Positions 22,920 to 34,866 of a stretch of 64,000 nucleotides of DNA are shown in pieces. Source of the DNA: Desmodus rotundus. Taxonomy: Eukaryota > Chordata > Mammalia > Chiroptera > Phyllostomidae. The notes under the pieces are model-generated. The model was given only the letters and a program-made list of their open reading frames with translations. It made no database searches and was not told the origin of the DNA. Within the stretch, counting starts at the first letter, position 1. Every line of letters begins with the position of its first letter. The position numbers and the translations under genes were made by a program. Location of the stretch: the NCBI RefSeq assembly GCF_022682495.2, contig NC_071389.1, forward strand, positions 15,512,964 through 15,576,963. Reading direction: 5' to 3'.

Positions 22920-23980
22920 GGGGAGACCCACTGGCCCCCTGGTGGCTGAGTGGATTTATTGTTGGTTTTTCACCTTCTGAGCTGTGTCCCTAATTCTCCA
23001 AGTCTGGGTTCCTTCTGGACTGTCCCGGCTTCTGAGCCTTCTAGTCTTGGGGCAACCCTTATGCTTCTCACTAACCTTAAACACTTCTTTGTGTGCACTG
23101 ATCATTTATTTCTTAGAGCAGACAAACTTGGAAATTTAAGTGGGGACGGTGAGTGATGGAGACATGTTTTCGTGGAGAAGGTTTGGAGTTCTGAAGAACA
23201 CAGGACTGAGTTTAAACCCACTCCTCTGAGTATAGCTGTAAACTGATATTGGGTGTTTTCACAGAGAAACTGGACACATTTCTAATGAGATGGGCACGTA
23301 TGTAGCCTTTAAGGTGTAGCGGTATGCCTCTCGCACACTGACTTGGTGGATGCGTTAGGGAGCCACACAGGTAGTGCTATGTGTCGGCAGCTTGTGCTTG
23401 ATCTGCAGTCCCACTGCTGATGTTCCTGACCTTTTGGCCACCGGACTCTCCTAACCCAGCACCTCGAAAGCCTCTGTTGGCCAAAGAGACTCCCAAGGTG
23501 CCTTATTGGGGGCAGGACCTCAGATTTCAAATTTAACACCTACCCAAGTTGCCAGGTCTCCTCTGTGCAGGCTTTTCACTTGAAAAGATGCTGAAGGCAA
23601 CCTGGCTTCCTTATTCCCAGAGATTCAGGGGCTGTCTGGGGCTGGAGATGGACATTCTGTACCTGTATCCCTCACTCCTTAGGGATGTAGGCTCCTGATG
23701 TCAAGAACCAAAGAACCAAGTCAGAAAACAGGTCTCAGGAGAATCTCAAAGGCAGGTTTACAAGGGACAGTCCCGACATGTATGGCCCTGTCAGAAGTAT
23801 TTGTGTTATGGGAAAAGGGACATGGGACCTCCCTTCCTCCCTCTTAACTGTCCAGCTTCACAACCTTTCTGGCTATTCAGACAATTTACTCCCTTTGTGA
23901 GGAGAGTGTGTGGGAATTTGGGTAGCTGCTTTTTTTCTCCTCTAATTATCATAGAAATGTGGGGAAATGAGAAAGTATCA
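22920..23980. other. Unique intron sequence just downstream of the exon
   Basis: No repeat family recognised and no second exon seen. There are no strong cryptic splice pairs with a coding frame. Confidence 0.4.
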
Positions 23981-23984
23981 AAAA

Positions 23985-24320
23985 AGTGTAAAGCAGGCAA
24001 AAAATAACTCTTTCTACCACGTAGATGCAGCCTCTGTTGACATCTTGGCTCATTTCTATCCGATCTTTTCTTCTGTGTGCTTTTTTCCTTTATATATACA
24101 ATTTTGTGTCCTTTCTTTTTGTTTTCTTGACTTACTGTTGTAAGTGTTTTCTTAAGTCATTTGAATTTTTTCATAAAGAATGTTTTTAATGGTTGCAGTT
24201 ATGGCAGGGACGTGCCATAATTCATTTAACCATCCACTAATGTTGGATGAAGGTCATTTCCAATTTTTTACTCCTAAAAATAATGCAGCAATTATTATCT
24301 TTGGGCATAAAATGTTGTCT
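23985..24320 (-). repeat. Old LINE-1 3' region fragment, minus strand
   Basis: TTTAACCATCCACTAATGTT, GAAGGTCATTTCCAATTTTT and AAATAATGCAGCAATTATTA match the antisense of old L1 3' UTR sequence. Confidence 0.6.
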
Positions 24321-24774
24321 TAGGATAGATGCCTAGAAAGGACTCCTGAGTCAGAAGGGAGGATGACAGATGTTTTTTACCCTCGAATAGGAATGTGTGG
24401 ATTCCAGTTTAGGAGCCCAGCTGCCTGACCTGCCTAGAACACAGACATTTCCCAACAGCCCACGTCAGCGCTGGGGAAAGACGGCTGGTGTGGGTCTCAG
24501 TTGTTGGAGCTTTGGCTTCTAGTGTAAATCAGGGACATGATCAAGGAAGCTTCTCATCCCCTTCTCCCCAAAGAGTCTGCAATTATTCAGGGAGTTGGTG
24601 GCAGTCGGGGCGAGGCCGTTGTTGAGCATAGCTATTGCTCAGAGTGTCACCCAGCACAGAGGGAGTGCTGCTGGGAGGGACTGAGCTAAACCAAGTCCCA
24701 CTTTGTAAAATTCCTCAAGTCCTGAGATGTAAATCTCAACTCCCTGTCCCTTTCTAATCAGCAAGGCTGGTGGA

Positions 24775-24935
24775 GAGTAAGATCCTAGAATGGCGGAAAG
24801 ACACCTGGACCTTGATTCAGAAGACCTGGGTACAAGTCCTCCCTCTGCCCTCAACTGTCTGTGTGGCCGAATGCAGGTCACTTAACATCTCTGGGCCTGT
24901 GTTCATTCATCCTTCATACTGGGGCTGCTCTGCGA
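24775..24935 (+). repeat. MIR
   Basis: GACCTGGGTACAAGTCCTCC, then AATGCAGGTCACTTAACATC and TCTGGGCCTGTGTTCATTC. Confidence 0.7.
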
Positions 24936-25449
24936 GTGTGCCTGAACATGCAAGTATCTTTGAGTGATTTATAATCTCCATTGCAATAAATGTGGTTAGC
25001 AGTTGCCCAGGTGAGCCCATAAGGGGTTCTGAGGTCCTGCGGATTATGTCTCCCAAGAGTGGCCTTGGCAGGGCTCTGGGTGCCCCAACATCCAGTGCCT
25101 ACAGCAGTCCTGGCAGTGAGGCAGAGCTATACTTCTGCACCCAGCAAATGAGCTGCAGTGGGCATCTAACTCCTGGAAAAGCAGGATGTGTAGGGACCCA
25201 GGCACCGGGCAAGGAGACCTAGTCTTGATTTACTCACTTTTTCACTCAACAGATGGTTATTTGGGGCCTTGCCCAGTGCTGACTGCTAGGGAAACATGGT
25301 AAATGGTACAGCAAAAACTCCACCAACTCTGCTAAGACATACACTGGCAACCCTCCTCCAGTCTCTCTGGGGTCTGTCCAGGTGCTCCTAGAGAGAGGGA
25401 CAAGTAGAAAGTGATCACAAGTAGGCATGTGACCAGTACTTCACTGGCT

Positions 25450-25650
25450 TTATGTTCAGTGCCTCTGGAGCCCAAAAGACCTGGGATCAAATTCAGACTT
25501 CACAACTTCCTGGTGTATAACCTTGGGCGAGTCATTTCTCTCTGAGCCTGAGTTTTTCTGTAAAATGGAGCAAATGAGAACATCAAACCCCCCACCTAGG
25601 GCCTGCCTGACACACAGAACCTGCTTTACAGGTAGTAGCTATGATTACTG
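25450..25650 (+). repeat. MIR
   Basis: GACCTGGGATCAAATTCAGA, ACCTTGGGCGAGTCATTTCT, GAGCCTGAGTTTTTCTGTAA and AATGGAGCAAATGAGAA. Confidence 0.75.
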
Positions 25651-26439
25651 TTACCACAAACGGGTCTTATGATACAGAGGAATGCACCAGAGGAGAGGGC
25701 TTAGGGGCATCCTAGGAATCTGAAGGAGGCTCTAGTTTGGGAAACGCCCATGCAGGGCTTTGAAGCTGCCCTACTCCCAAAGACAAAAGGAGATGAACTG
25801 GCCCAGAGTAAGCTGCTTGTCATACCACCACTTCTTTTTGTGGATTCACGTGGGCTGCTGGGCAGCATCATTCCTGGACTCCAGCTGCTACTGTCATCAA
25901 TGACCTTCCAATAAACAGGGACCTGCAGGGAATGGTCAGGTGGCAGCAGTGCTCACCCGGTCCCACCTGACCTAGTCTATGTGCACAGGACTCTGAGCTG
26001 CCTCCTTGTGCTGTTTGCATGCAGGCTCTTATAGCTTCCTCTCCAGGCCTGCAGGGCCAGGAGGGCTGCATATGGCAAAGGGTGAGGAGTTCACACTGGG
26101 ACCTGGCTTTGCAGGATTTACAGGAGCTGCAGCAAGGATGTCAGATGGCAGCCTGGTATCCCTGTGCAGCATTTCACCAAACTCAATTCCCCTCCCAATT
26201 GGCCACGTGCCCTCCCTGAATACGTCCTCACTTTGAGAGCAACAGTGCTGGGTGAGATGTCTCTCAAGCCAGTCCTTGTGTCCTAAGCAATTCAGTGTCA
26301 AAGTAGCTTCCTTTTTACCAGTACCCAGCTGAGCAGAGGCTGTGAGCAAAGAAGACACAGCCTGCTCCTCACCTGGACCCTGGCCTCTTTCCCCTTCCTC
26401 TGAGAGGTGACCAGATTGGGCAGTAAGTGTCCAGGTGGG

Positions 26440-26640
26440 TGGTAGAAAGAGCATGGACTTGGATCCAAGTGGGCCTGAGTGGAACCTCTGTGTTGCCACT
26501 TAGCAGCTGTGTGGCTTCTGACTGCAGAGTGGGACAGAGGCCACTTCCTCCTGGACTTGTGGTGACAATTAGAGAAGACATGCACTGGGCCTAGATACAT
26601 GCCACAGAGAGCTGGCACTTGATAGCAGTGTTCTTGTCAC
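26440..26640 (+). repeat. MIR
   Basis: It opens with AGAGCATGGACTTGGATCCA and continues with TTGCCACTTAGCAGCTGTGT. The 3' half is diverged. Confidence 0.7.
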
Positions 26641-26789
26641 TATTAAGGCACAGAGGGGGTCTGCCACTTAAAGAACAGATTCCAGAAGGGATGGCTGGAG
26701 GAACCAGCCACAGAGCAGTAGAGGCCCAGCTTTCTCACTTGTAAGAAGGGGCTGCTGCTAGGACGTGGGGGAATTTTAAATAAGCTAGG

Positions 26790-27015
26790 TGGAGAGCATG
26801 GACTCTTGGGTCCAGGTAGCTTGGATTTGTATGCTGTTGTGCCACTTACTAGCTATGTGATCTTGGGCAAGTTTCTTAACTTCTGTGGCCCTTGGCATCC
26901 CAGCTATGCAGTGGGGACAGTGACAGTACCTACTCACAGGATCATTTTGCAAACTGAATGAGTTAATACATGAGAAATGTTCATATTCATGCCTGGCACA
27001 TAGGCAGCATTCTTC
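26790..27015 (+). repeat. MIR, near complete
   Basis: GAGAGCATGGACTCTTGGGT, GCCACTTACTAGCTATGTGA, TCTTGGGCAAGTTTCTTAAC, GAATGAGTTAATACATGAGA and CCTGGCACATAGGCAGC. One of the best preserved copies in the window. Confidence 0.9.
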
Positions 27016-27529
27016 ATATTCAGCTGTCCTGAGGATGATGTAAGGCCCTTCGGACAGTTTCTCTGGTTTTCACCAAGGCATGCCCAAGCCCTATGGACCC
27101 AGGCACCTACATAAGGGCTCCAGGAATTTCCCAGCCCTGATCCCTCCTTCCCTGTTCCCCCAGCCCTTGAGTGCCTGTGGCAGAGGTTGTGGGTGGGCAG
27201 CCCATTGGTAGGCACTGTACCTCTCCCCCCTTCATTTAAGCAGCTTACAGTGGAGTTTTTAACAGGGGAGAGGCAAGGGAGGATTGGGGTTCAAAGCAAT
27301 GAGATAAATCAGCCTCCTGCTAACAAAAGGGTTTCCAGGCGAGTAGTAAGTGACACCTCACACTGGGTGCCAGCTGCCAGCCTTGAAGCACTTAATGAGC
27401 ATTAATTGTCCCAAGAAGCCAGAGCTATTTGTGAGAACTTCATCCGCCTTGGCAGTGGGGAAGTCCTCACAGGGCACAGAGCACTAGCTAGGAGGTGGCC
27501 ACTAGAGAGGCTCTTGAAGGCAAGCCTCA

Positions 27530-27640
27530 CTCCCTCATCTTACAGTTGGGGAAATGAAGCTCAGAGAGGGGAAGGGACTTGCTCAAGGTAACACCAAAAT
27601 TGTCCAAGGCCAGATTGTTGAAACACAGATCTATGGTCAT
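27530..27640 (-). repeat. MIR fragment, minus strand
   Basis: CTTACAGTTGGGGAAATGAA, CTCAGAGAGGGGAAGGGACT and TGCTCAAGGTAACACC. Confidence 0.65.
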
Positions 27641-27764
27641 GGCCAAATCACCACCAGGAGCGAAGCATTCTCAAAGCTTTAGCAGGAGCAAACTGTCAGG
27701 AAGTGCATGATTTGGGGGCCAGGACTCTACCATTCCCTGTAAATGTGTCACACCAGGCACTGTT

Positions 27765-27910
27765 GCTGTACTCTCTTGTATTCTTCTAACAGCCCTTACC
27801 TATCTTATCCCCATTTTACAGATGAGGAAACTAAGACTTGGTGAGTTTCGGGACTTGCTTTGTCACACAGTTATCAAGCAGAGACTCCAAAACCCAATTT
27901 ATCAACCACC
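27765..27910 (-). repeat. MIR fragment, minus strand
   Basis: TATCCCCATTTTACAGATGA and GGAAACTAAGACTTGG. The usual 'cacagctagtaag' part is eroded. Confidence 0.7.
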
Positions 27911-28249
27911 ATGCTACCCTGCCCCCCGCCCCCCGTGATCACTTACGGCAGCCTGTGACTGTGGAGAAGACAACGGAGCAGAGGGAGGGTCTCAGGATGG
28001 GTGGTGTTGAATCTTTAACTCCATCGCCCTCATGGAAGCTGGGGAAGGCAGGTGCGTCATGGCTAGATGCTGCAGCCTCCCTCCTCTAGGCATCGGTATT
28101 TATTGGACATCAGCTGAGTACTCAGGGCTTGGAAAAAAGATTCAGATTTCCCTCCTTTCTCCCAGCACAGGAAAATATGTTTAACCCTGTCCAATAAGCT
28201 GAAAACACCTAATTGCAAACCATGCCACTGGTCACCAGCATGACAGGCT

Positions 28250-28465
28250 GAGAGGAACGTGGATTTGAGAGTCAGACAAGCCTGAATCTGAATCCTGGTT
28301 CTGCCACCTACTAGTCATGTGACCCTGGGCAAGTTTCTTAACCTCTCTGCACCTCAACTTCTTCATCTCTACAATGCGGATAACACCTACTCCACCCAAC
28401 AGTTGTGAGGATTAGATAAAGTGGAAATGTGTAAACACCTGCTCATTAGCTATAAGATGCTGCCA
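28250..28465 (+). repeat. MIR, near complete
   Basis: GAGAGTCAGACAAGCCTGAA, CTGAATCCTGGTTCTGCCAC, CCTACTAGTCATGTGACCCT, GGGCAAGTTTCTTAACCTCT and GTTGTGAGGATTAGATAAAG. Confidence 0.9.
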
Positions 28466-28869
28466 TTGCGGTTATATTTATCATAAAATAATTGTGCGAA
28501 GAATTATATCCCGAGGAAAGAAATAGTGTCTGGATCATAGACTTTTGGTAAATATTGTAGAATGAAAGAAACGCCTCCTGCAGTCTCTGTGGGCTACATC
28601 CTGGGTTTGGTGGGGGATGGGCTGGGCCCTGCTTTACTCTCTGTTTCTCGAATTCTCTTTGCTGCCCTGACCTCCTCTGTCACAAAGTGCAGCTCAACTC
28701 AGCAGACTAACCCTGTACGAGCAGCTGTCCTGCTCAGTCAGCAGATGTGATCTCAGGCGTCTTCTCTGTGGAGGATGGAGGTGCTTGCATGGCCAAAAGC
28801 AACTGCCCCCTGCTCCGAGCTGGCCCAGGATGCCTGTGAGAGCCCCAGATTGGATTCTGTCTCTGCCTG

Positions 28870-29110
28870 GTGAATCCCCGATAGAACTGTCAACCAAAAC
28901 CCCATTTTGAGATATGATTTATGGCCTTGGGCGAGTTAAGAGGCAAAATGAACACAGCATGATTTTCAGATCACGGGCTGGGAATGCTCGGCCTTGGCAG
29001 AGAGAAAAATCATCTTTGCCTTGTAAACGGAGCAAATATGATGTTGAAGAGGGAATAAATCCAGGCCCCTCGATGTCATTTTTACAATTGCTTTTTGGTG
29101 TGTGACTTAG
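28870..29110. other. Candidate conserved non-coding block
   Basis: No recognised repeat lies here. The stretch is AT-rich with interspersed CpGs and motif-like runs (GAGATATGATTTATGGCC, TTTTTACAATTGC). Conservation cannot be measured from one sequence. Confidence 0.25.
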
Positions 29111-29324
29111 TAGTGCCTTCTGCAAAATGTTCTCAGCTTTCTACATGTACACGTCAGTCTCACTGGGTCTTTTTGTGGGTGAGAGTTACTCTACCAGTGT
29201 GGCTGCCTGGGAAACTGCACACTTTGCCAGACAGTTTGTGAAAACCACCTGCTTCCCCCGTTTTCCTCAGATCTCTGTGTTTCAACCAATCTCCGACTTT
29301 GTTTCGGGGAGGAAGCAGTTTTGA

Positions 29325-29490
29325 CTTTGGAGATAGGCCCAGGTTCAGATCCCCAGCATTTACCAGCTGAATGAAATTGGGCAAGTCACAAAGTTCTCTG
29401 AACTTCAGTTTACTTGCTTATAAAAGGGTGGGGCGGGGTGGGGAGTTGGAGAGCCCCAGCACACTTCCTAGCACATAGTAAATCTTTGCA
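29325..29490 (+). repeat. MIR
   Basis: ATTTACCAGCTGAATGAAAT, TGGGCAAGTCACAAAGTTCT and CTAGCACATAGTAAATCTT. Confidence 0.7.
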
Positions 29491-29499
29491 AGACATGGG

Positions 29500-31020
29500 T
29501 TTTTTTCCTTCCCTGCATGCATACACATCCTTCCCAGTTTCTTTCCCTTCTCCCTTTTTACTGGGTAACAGAGCACTTTGACTTATCTGGCTGAACATAC
29601 TACTTCCTCTTTTTACAAGTTTTGTTTTATGAGTTCTTTTTTTCTTAAGAAAAAGAAAGAAAGAAAAACAAAACACCAAGTGGCTATAGTTCTTGGAAAA
29701 TCACTGTCAGGCCGTGTGGCTCACTGATTTTGGCAAGCCGTGGTGCACATTCCTGACCCAGGCCTTGAGCTTGTTTTGAGAAAGAGCTGTCATCAGCCTC
29801 AGAAGTGGTGATGTTGTAATTCCTTGGATAGAATGGATCATTCTTAAGGGCAGCAAAAAATCCTTCCCGGTAGTCACATGCTTTTTGGAGTCGTGGTTGC
29901 TCCATCTGCAGGCCAGAGGCTGTCACAGTGCAGAGCAAATGGATAAAAGCACCAGGCCACTGGCAGACGGGCCTTTGCAGGTCAGCAACGAGCACAGGTT
30001 GCAGAACAGGATAAAAATACTAAGCCCATGCACATGAAGGACAGGCAGAACTGGCAGTTACAGGTCAGACCCCCAGGGTGGTCTTGTGGCCTTGAATGGT
30101 GACACATCCATGATCTTTCAGCCACCTTCTGGATACCAGAAGGTCGGTAGGGTCACACTGGGTGATTATCAAAGCAAATCATTCACCTCCAAATTAGCCT
30201 GCTTATTTTCACACTCTCTGGTCCTGCTGACCACCCATGGCATGGTTGGCATGGTGCTCTGCATCCTCCCCCCTCAAAGATTTTTTCCCAAGCAATTTCT
30301 AATTAAGATGCATTTTGGCTGTTTTCTTTGTCTTTTTGTTTAAAAGGCTTCCTACCAGCAAAGAACATAATTTATTTCTCTAGAAAATATAGTAGCAGGT
30401 TGTTGTAAAAAGAAAACTCGAGCTTGGGAATCTCGGGTCCCCATCCCAGCCCTGGCGCCAGCAGCCGCCTGAGCCGGCGTCCTCCTTTGGGCTTTGTACA
30501 AAGAGGCTCGTCCTCTCTGGGGTTCCCGATTGGTTACAAGGTTGGTGTCTTTTTTTCATCTCTGTCAAGCTATTTGGGCTGTACTGGTTCTCTTGAAATC
30601 TGAAATTTTTAGTAGCTAGTCTTGTTCCTGTCGGGAAAGAGTGAGTCAGGGTATCTATTCCCAGAACAAGTTGCTGGGGACGCATGAGATGATTCATATT
30701 GAAACTGACATTCCCTCCTGCTGGCAGTGTGTTCCTGCCCACTTTCCACAGACCTCTTCTTCCTTGGGAACAAGGCTGAGCCCACAGCAGACAACCAGCC
30801 CCCTTTTCTTTTCACGGCATTGATGGCAAGCATTTGCCCAATTTCTCAGCAAACTCAGTGACAAAGAAGTGTGTGAATTTGCAAAATCTCAGACTGGCAG
30901 TGCCAGTTGGACTCTTTGAAACCACCTGGTCCAATGTCAGATGATGGACAAAGAGGCACTGAGAGAGAGGGATGGGGACTCACAGGTCTGACAGCCAGGA
31001 CTAGAACCCTGGTGTTTAAC
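29500..31020. other. Mostly unique intron sequence with a small CpG cluster
   Basis: No exon. A C-rich, CpG-containing patch at 30415-30560 (see findings) stands out from AT-rich surroundings. A weak MIR-like minus-strand trace may lie near 30900-31010. Confidence 0.4.
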
Positions 31021-31029
31021 TTGAGCCTC

Positions 31030-31550
31030 TATCTTTTTCTTTTACTTTTAATTACTTTTTAACAATTGAGATATAACTTATAACACAGTAAAATGCAGAA
31101 ACCTTAAATGCATGCAGAATGAATTTTGCAGCCCTCTAACCAACCCTGTAGATCAAGAAAGAGAGCATTTCTGTTATCTCAGAAGTTCCCTTAGACCCCT
31201 CCTGGCCAGTAGTCCCCAGGAATCACCACTGTTCTGACTTCTGTCACCTTGGATTTGTCTTACCTGCTTTAAAATTTCATATCACATTGTATATACTCTT
31301 TTATGGTTTACCTTTTTCACTCATATTATAAACTATTGTTCATTTTTCAAGTTTGCCCATTCTACTTTTGCTGGACATTTTTGTTTCCAATATTTGGTAA
31401 TTATGAGTAAAGCTGCTATAAACACTTCTTTGTTGTTGTTTAAAATTTAGTGACTGGTTATTTTCACTAGCCCTAGGCCATTAATAATCTACTTTCCATT
31501 CTTGTATAGATTTATCTATTCTGAACATTTCATATAAAAGGAATCATACA
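31030..31550 (-). repeat. Old LINE-1 3' region, minus strand, first part
   Basis: AACAATTGAGATATAACTTA at the start, then GGAATCACCACTGTTCTGAC and CTGAACATTTCATATAAAAG just before the SINE. This is the antisense of an L1M-type 3' UTR. It continues after the inserted SINE at 31775. Confidence 0.75.
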
Positions 31551-31774
31551 GCCCTGGCTGGTGTGGCTCAGTGGATTGAGCACTGACCTGAAAACTGAAA
31601 CGTTGCTAGTTCGATTCCCAGTCAGGACACATACCTGGGTTGCAGCCAGGTCCCCAGTTGGAGGTGTGTGAGAGGCAACCAATCAATGTTTATTCTGTGC
31701 ATTGATGTTTCTTTCCCTCTCTTTCTCCCTCCCTCCCCCTCTCTCTAAAAATAAATAAATTAAATCTCTTAAAA
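31551..31774 (+). mobile_element. VES SINE, copy 3, nested in an old L1
   Basis: Head GCCCTGGCTGGTGTGGCTCA, B box AGTTCGATTCC, body CAGGACACATACCTGGGTTG and GAGAGGCAACCAATCAATG, tail AAAAATAAATAAATTAAAT. A short AATCATA duplication flanks it (31542-31548 and 31774-31780). The surrounding L1 resumes on the other side, so the SINE is the later event. Confidence 0.92.
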
Positions 31775-32205
31775 ATCATATAATATGTGGCCTTTTGTGG
31801 CTGCTTCTTTCAGTTAGCATAATGTTTCAAGGTTCATTCACATTGTAGCCAGGTATTCAGTACTTTATTCTCTTTATTGCCAAGTAATATTCTACTGTTT
31901 GGACATATCACATTTTATTGATCCATTCAGCAGTTGATGGACATTGGGATTGTATCCACTTTTTGGGGGGGCCGTTATATACACTGCTGCTATGAACATT
32001 CATGCATAGGTTCTTGTGTGGACATAGGTTCTTCTTTTGGGCATATGCCTAAAAGTAGGATTGCTGCATCACATGGTAGCTCTATGCGTATCCTTTTGAG
32101 GAGCTGCTATACTGTTTTCCAAAGTGGTTGCAGCATTTTTGTATTCCTACCGTCAGTGTTTGAGGGCTATAAGCACTTTTGTACGTGCTTTTGATAGAAA
32201 TAAAT
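31775..32205 (-). repeat. Old LINE-1 3' region, minus strand, second part
   Basis: CTTTCAGTTAGCATAATGTT, CATTCAGCAGTTGATGGACA, CTGCTGCTATGAACATTCAT and TGTTTTCCAAAGTGGTTGCA are the antisense of a classic L1M 3' UTR. Confidence 0.88.
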
Positions 32206-32779
32206 GTCATTCATGTTGAGATCTACCCAGGATTTGAATTGCTGGGTCATACTGTCTGATAGTATGTTGAGTTTAAGTTGAATGCTGCCAGTTTTCCAGA
32301 GTGAATAAACTGGCAGTCTGACCAATTATGATGAGAGTTCTGGGGTGAGTCCTTGCCAATGTTTGCTGTGGTCAGTGTGCTTAATATTACTCTCCTGCTG
32401 AAGGCTGTCTCCCTCCTAATCAAGCCCACATCCCACCCCTGTGTTCAAAGCCCCAGCTTCCTGGGCCTGTGCTCCCTGGAGCCGAGCTGCCCTGCAGTGT
32501 CTTCTCAGCACTGGTCTAGAAAGGGTCCCTGTTCTTCCTTCCTTAACTTAGGGGTGAGTTGGGGCTCCCAGGCCAACTGCTTCTAATGCTCCTTGCAGAA
32601 GGAATGGGTGACAATGTCTTCCTCTACTACCCCCTCCCCACACTGTCTTCTCAGTGACACGGGTGGCCTCTTTACTTCCCCGCCCACCCCAGCTGTGACA
32701 CACAGGTCTGAGGTGGCACGAACCTGGATTTCTCTAGTTTGATTACTGTGCCAAGAAAGGGGTCTTAGCAGAGAAAATG

Positions 32780-32965
32780 TTGACCTGGGAGTCAGAGACT
32801 TGAGTTCTCCAAATCCTGGCTCCACTGCCAACTGCCTGGGCAAGTGTCATGTCTCCTTTCTGGGCCTCGGCTTTCTCTCCTGTGGGATGGGGATGATGAC
32901 ACCTCCTCACAGGATTGTCATTGGATCACATGAGAACGTTTCTTCATCTGTCAAGGATTGTGCAG
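32780..32965 (+). repeat. MIR
   Basis: CTGGGAGTCAGAGACTTGAG, CTGGGCAAGTGTCATGTCTC and GATGGGGATGATGACACCTC. Confidence 0.7.
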
Positions 32966-33270
32966 TGCCTACCATGCACCTGTCCTAGACACGGCGGAAA
33001 CAGCGGGGAGCAAGATGGACATCCGCACAAACCTGCCAGGGTAGAAGGAAAATGAAAGCCTGAACTTGTAATCTCACTTACGGCAATAAGAGTGCTATGA
33101 GATACAGACTCACTCCAACGGCTCCTTAACTCCTTCTGGGAAGGGTGGCCTCTACACTAGGGCCTGCAACATGAATGAAGAAGCGTAAGGGAGGGGTTAT
33201 GGGCACAGAAACACACATGCATGGGCCTAGAGGGGTGATTGAGCAAGACCATGGCCCCTTGGGATCTAAA
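32966..33270 (+). repeat. Old 'TATTGAGCACC'-type repeat
   Basis: GTGCCTACCATGCACCTGTC at the head, then AGCGGGGAGCAAGATGGACA. The tail region has GAGGGGTGATTGAGCAAGAC. Confidence 0.35.
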
Positions 33271-33819
33271 AGATGTTTAGTGGGATGCAGGGACAGGCGT
33301 GGCGGCATGGTAAGAGACCATCTGTGAGCACTGCCAGTGTATAAATAGGGCCCCGTGAATGTAGCTCCCTAGGACTTTCTCCCCATCCCAGGCCCCAAGA
33401 GCCAGGAGGCCTGGCTTCTAATTGCTTCCGGCCATCTATCTGTTCTGTGACCATGTTGTTCTCTGAGCTTATCTCTCCACCACGTAGTATGGGTGCCTGG
33501 CATATGGTCTCTCATGTTACTTCTAGGTCTTAAAATAGGAAGTGATTGGGCCACTTTGGGGTGTGCTTCTCCCTGGCTGCAGAGAGCCTGATGCATCCAA
33601 GTGGGCAGCTGGCTCAGTGCTGGAGGAGGGGGTGTTGCACTGGTCACGGTGGCAGCACACAGGGTGAGGACCGAAATGTAACCACTTCTATGGAAGGTGG
33701 GAGCCAGGACTTCACTCTCCCCACCCCTGGGGGCCTCTCGGTCAGGCAAATCAGATCCCCGCTCCACAGACGGCTGCCCTCCCAGGCATAAACGGTCAGC
33801 ATGAGAACCACGCAGGGCT

Positions 33820-34250
33820 CAATGGGAATTGTTGGAAAATTCTGAAGAGAGCCTGGAAGAGCACAAAGAGGCCCGGAAGTGTGTTGTCAGCACGATTTGG
33901 GGCTAATACTCAAGTTTGTTTTTCTTTTCATCAAGTCTGAAAGGCAGTTTGAAATCCACGGCTCTTGCTTTTTTTTTAAATCACTGGATAAAACACAATT
34001 GCATTTTCTCCCCTAATAACTTTGAATTCTGGAAATAGACCATGTGGGGATAATTGCTGTTGTCTAATCCCACCAATGGCCAAGCAAATGATAAGGACAG
34101 GGAGGAGGGGAACCAGCGTGGTGGAGGCTGTCAGCCTGTTTCTTATCCAGCAAGCAGGGCTGTGCTCCCCAAATAATACTGTTCCCAAAATAGCAGTCGC
34201 CCAAAAATGCATCTGCATATTGTTTTGTAACAAGTAACGGATGATGCATG
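33820..34250. other. Candidate conserved non-coding block
   Basis: About 400 bp without a recognised repeat. It contains TGTCTAATCCCACCAATGGC (OTX-like and CCAAT-like words) and AAAATGCATCTGCATATTG (POU-like). No coding frame is credible. Function is inferred only from composition. Confidence 0.25.
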
Positions 34251-34289
34251 GGGATGTGGAGAGTTTAAGTTATTTCTTAAGTTTCAGTT

Positions 34290-34400
34290 CAGTTCCACAA
34301 CTTTGCATGGAGTACTTCCTTACTGTGTGCCAGGCTCTGAGCTGGGTATGGAGTGGGGGAGAGAGCACCAAAGTGAACAAGACAACGAGCTTATTGGACA
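34290..34400 (+). repeat. Old 'TATTGAGCACC'-type repeat fragment
   Basis: GAGTACTTCCTTACTGTGTG, CCAGGCTCTGAGCTGGGTAT and AAAGTGAACAAGACAACGAG. Confidence 0.4.
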
Positions 34401-34866
34401 GGAGACAAATGACATCTGCCTATGCTGCCAGACAGAACGCGTGTTCTCTACAGCAAAACGCTGCCGTAGAGAACATCACTATCTCAGGAGAGCTGCTGAG
34501 CAAGTTCCTGAGACTGTTTTCAAAGTTTTCATAAAGTTCCCCACATTTCATTGCAGGGGAATCACAAAGATGATGGCATTTGAGAGGCACCATATGGGAG
34601 GGGGTGGATTTTGACAAAAATCAATGAAAGCTATTATAGGTGAGGAAACAGCACAGGCCAAGCCTAGGGGGTCAGGCCAGGCAGAGTGTTGTCTCTCAGA
34701 GAGAGGGGAGCACTTAGGAGGGAGTCAGGGACCACAGCCTCGGAGGGAAGGGGCTGAATCTGAGCATCCAGCACCCAGCCAGGCCCTCCCCAGCTGCCCC
34801 TGCACAGGGCTGACATCTCCATTAGGCACAGTGCCTAGGGCTCACAAAAGTATTTTAATTTCTTTT

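Noticed and set aside
26467..26500. GGCCTGAGTGGAAC, resembling the start of the next MAN1C1 exon (Gly-Leu-Ser-Gly)
   Set aside because: It is inside a MIR, has no acceptor, and the expected Asp-Ser-Leu-Asp-Thr-Leu coding sequence does not follow.
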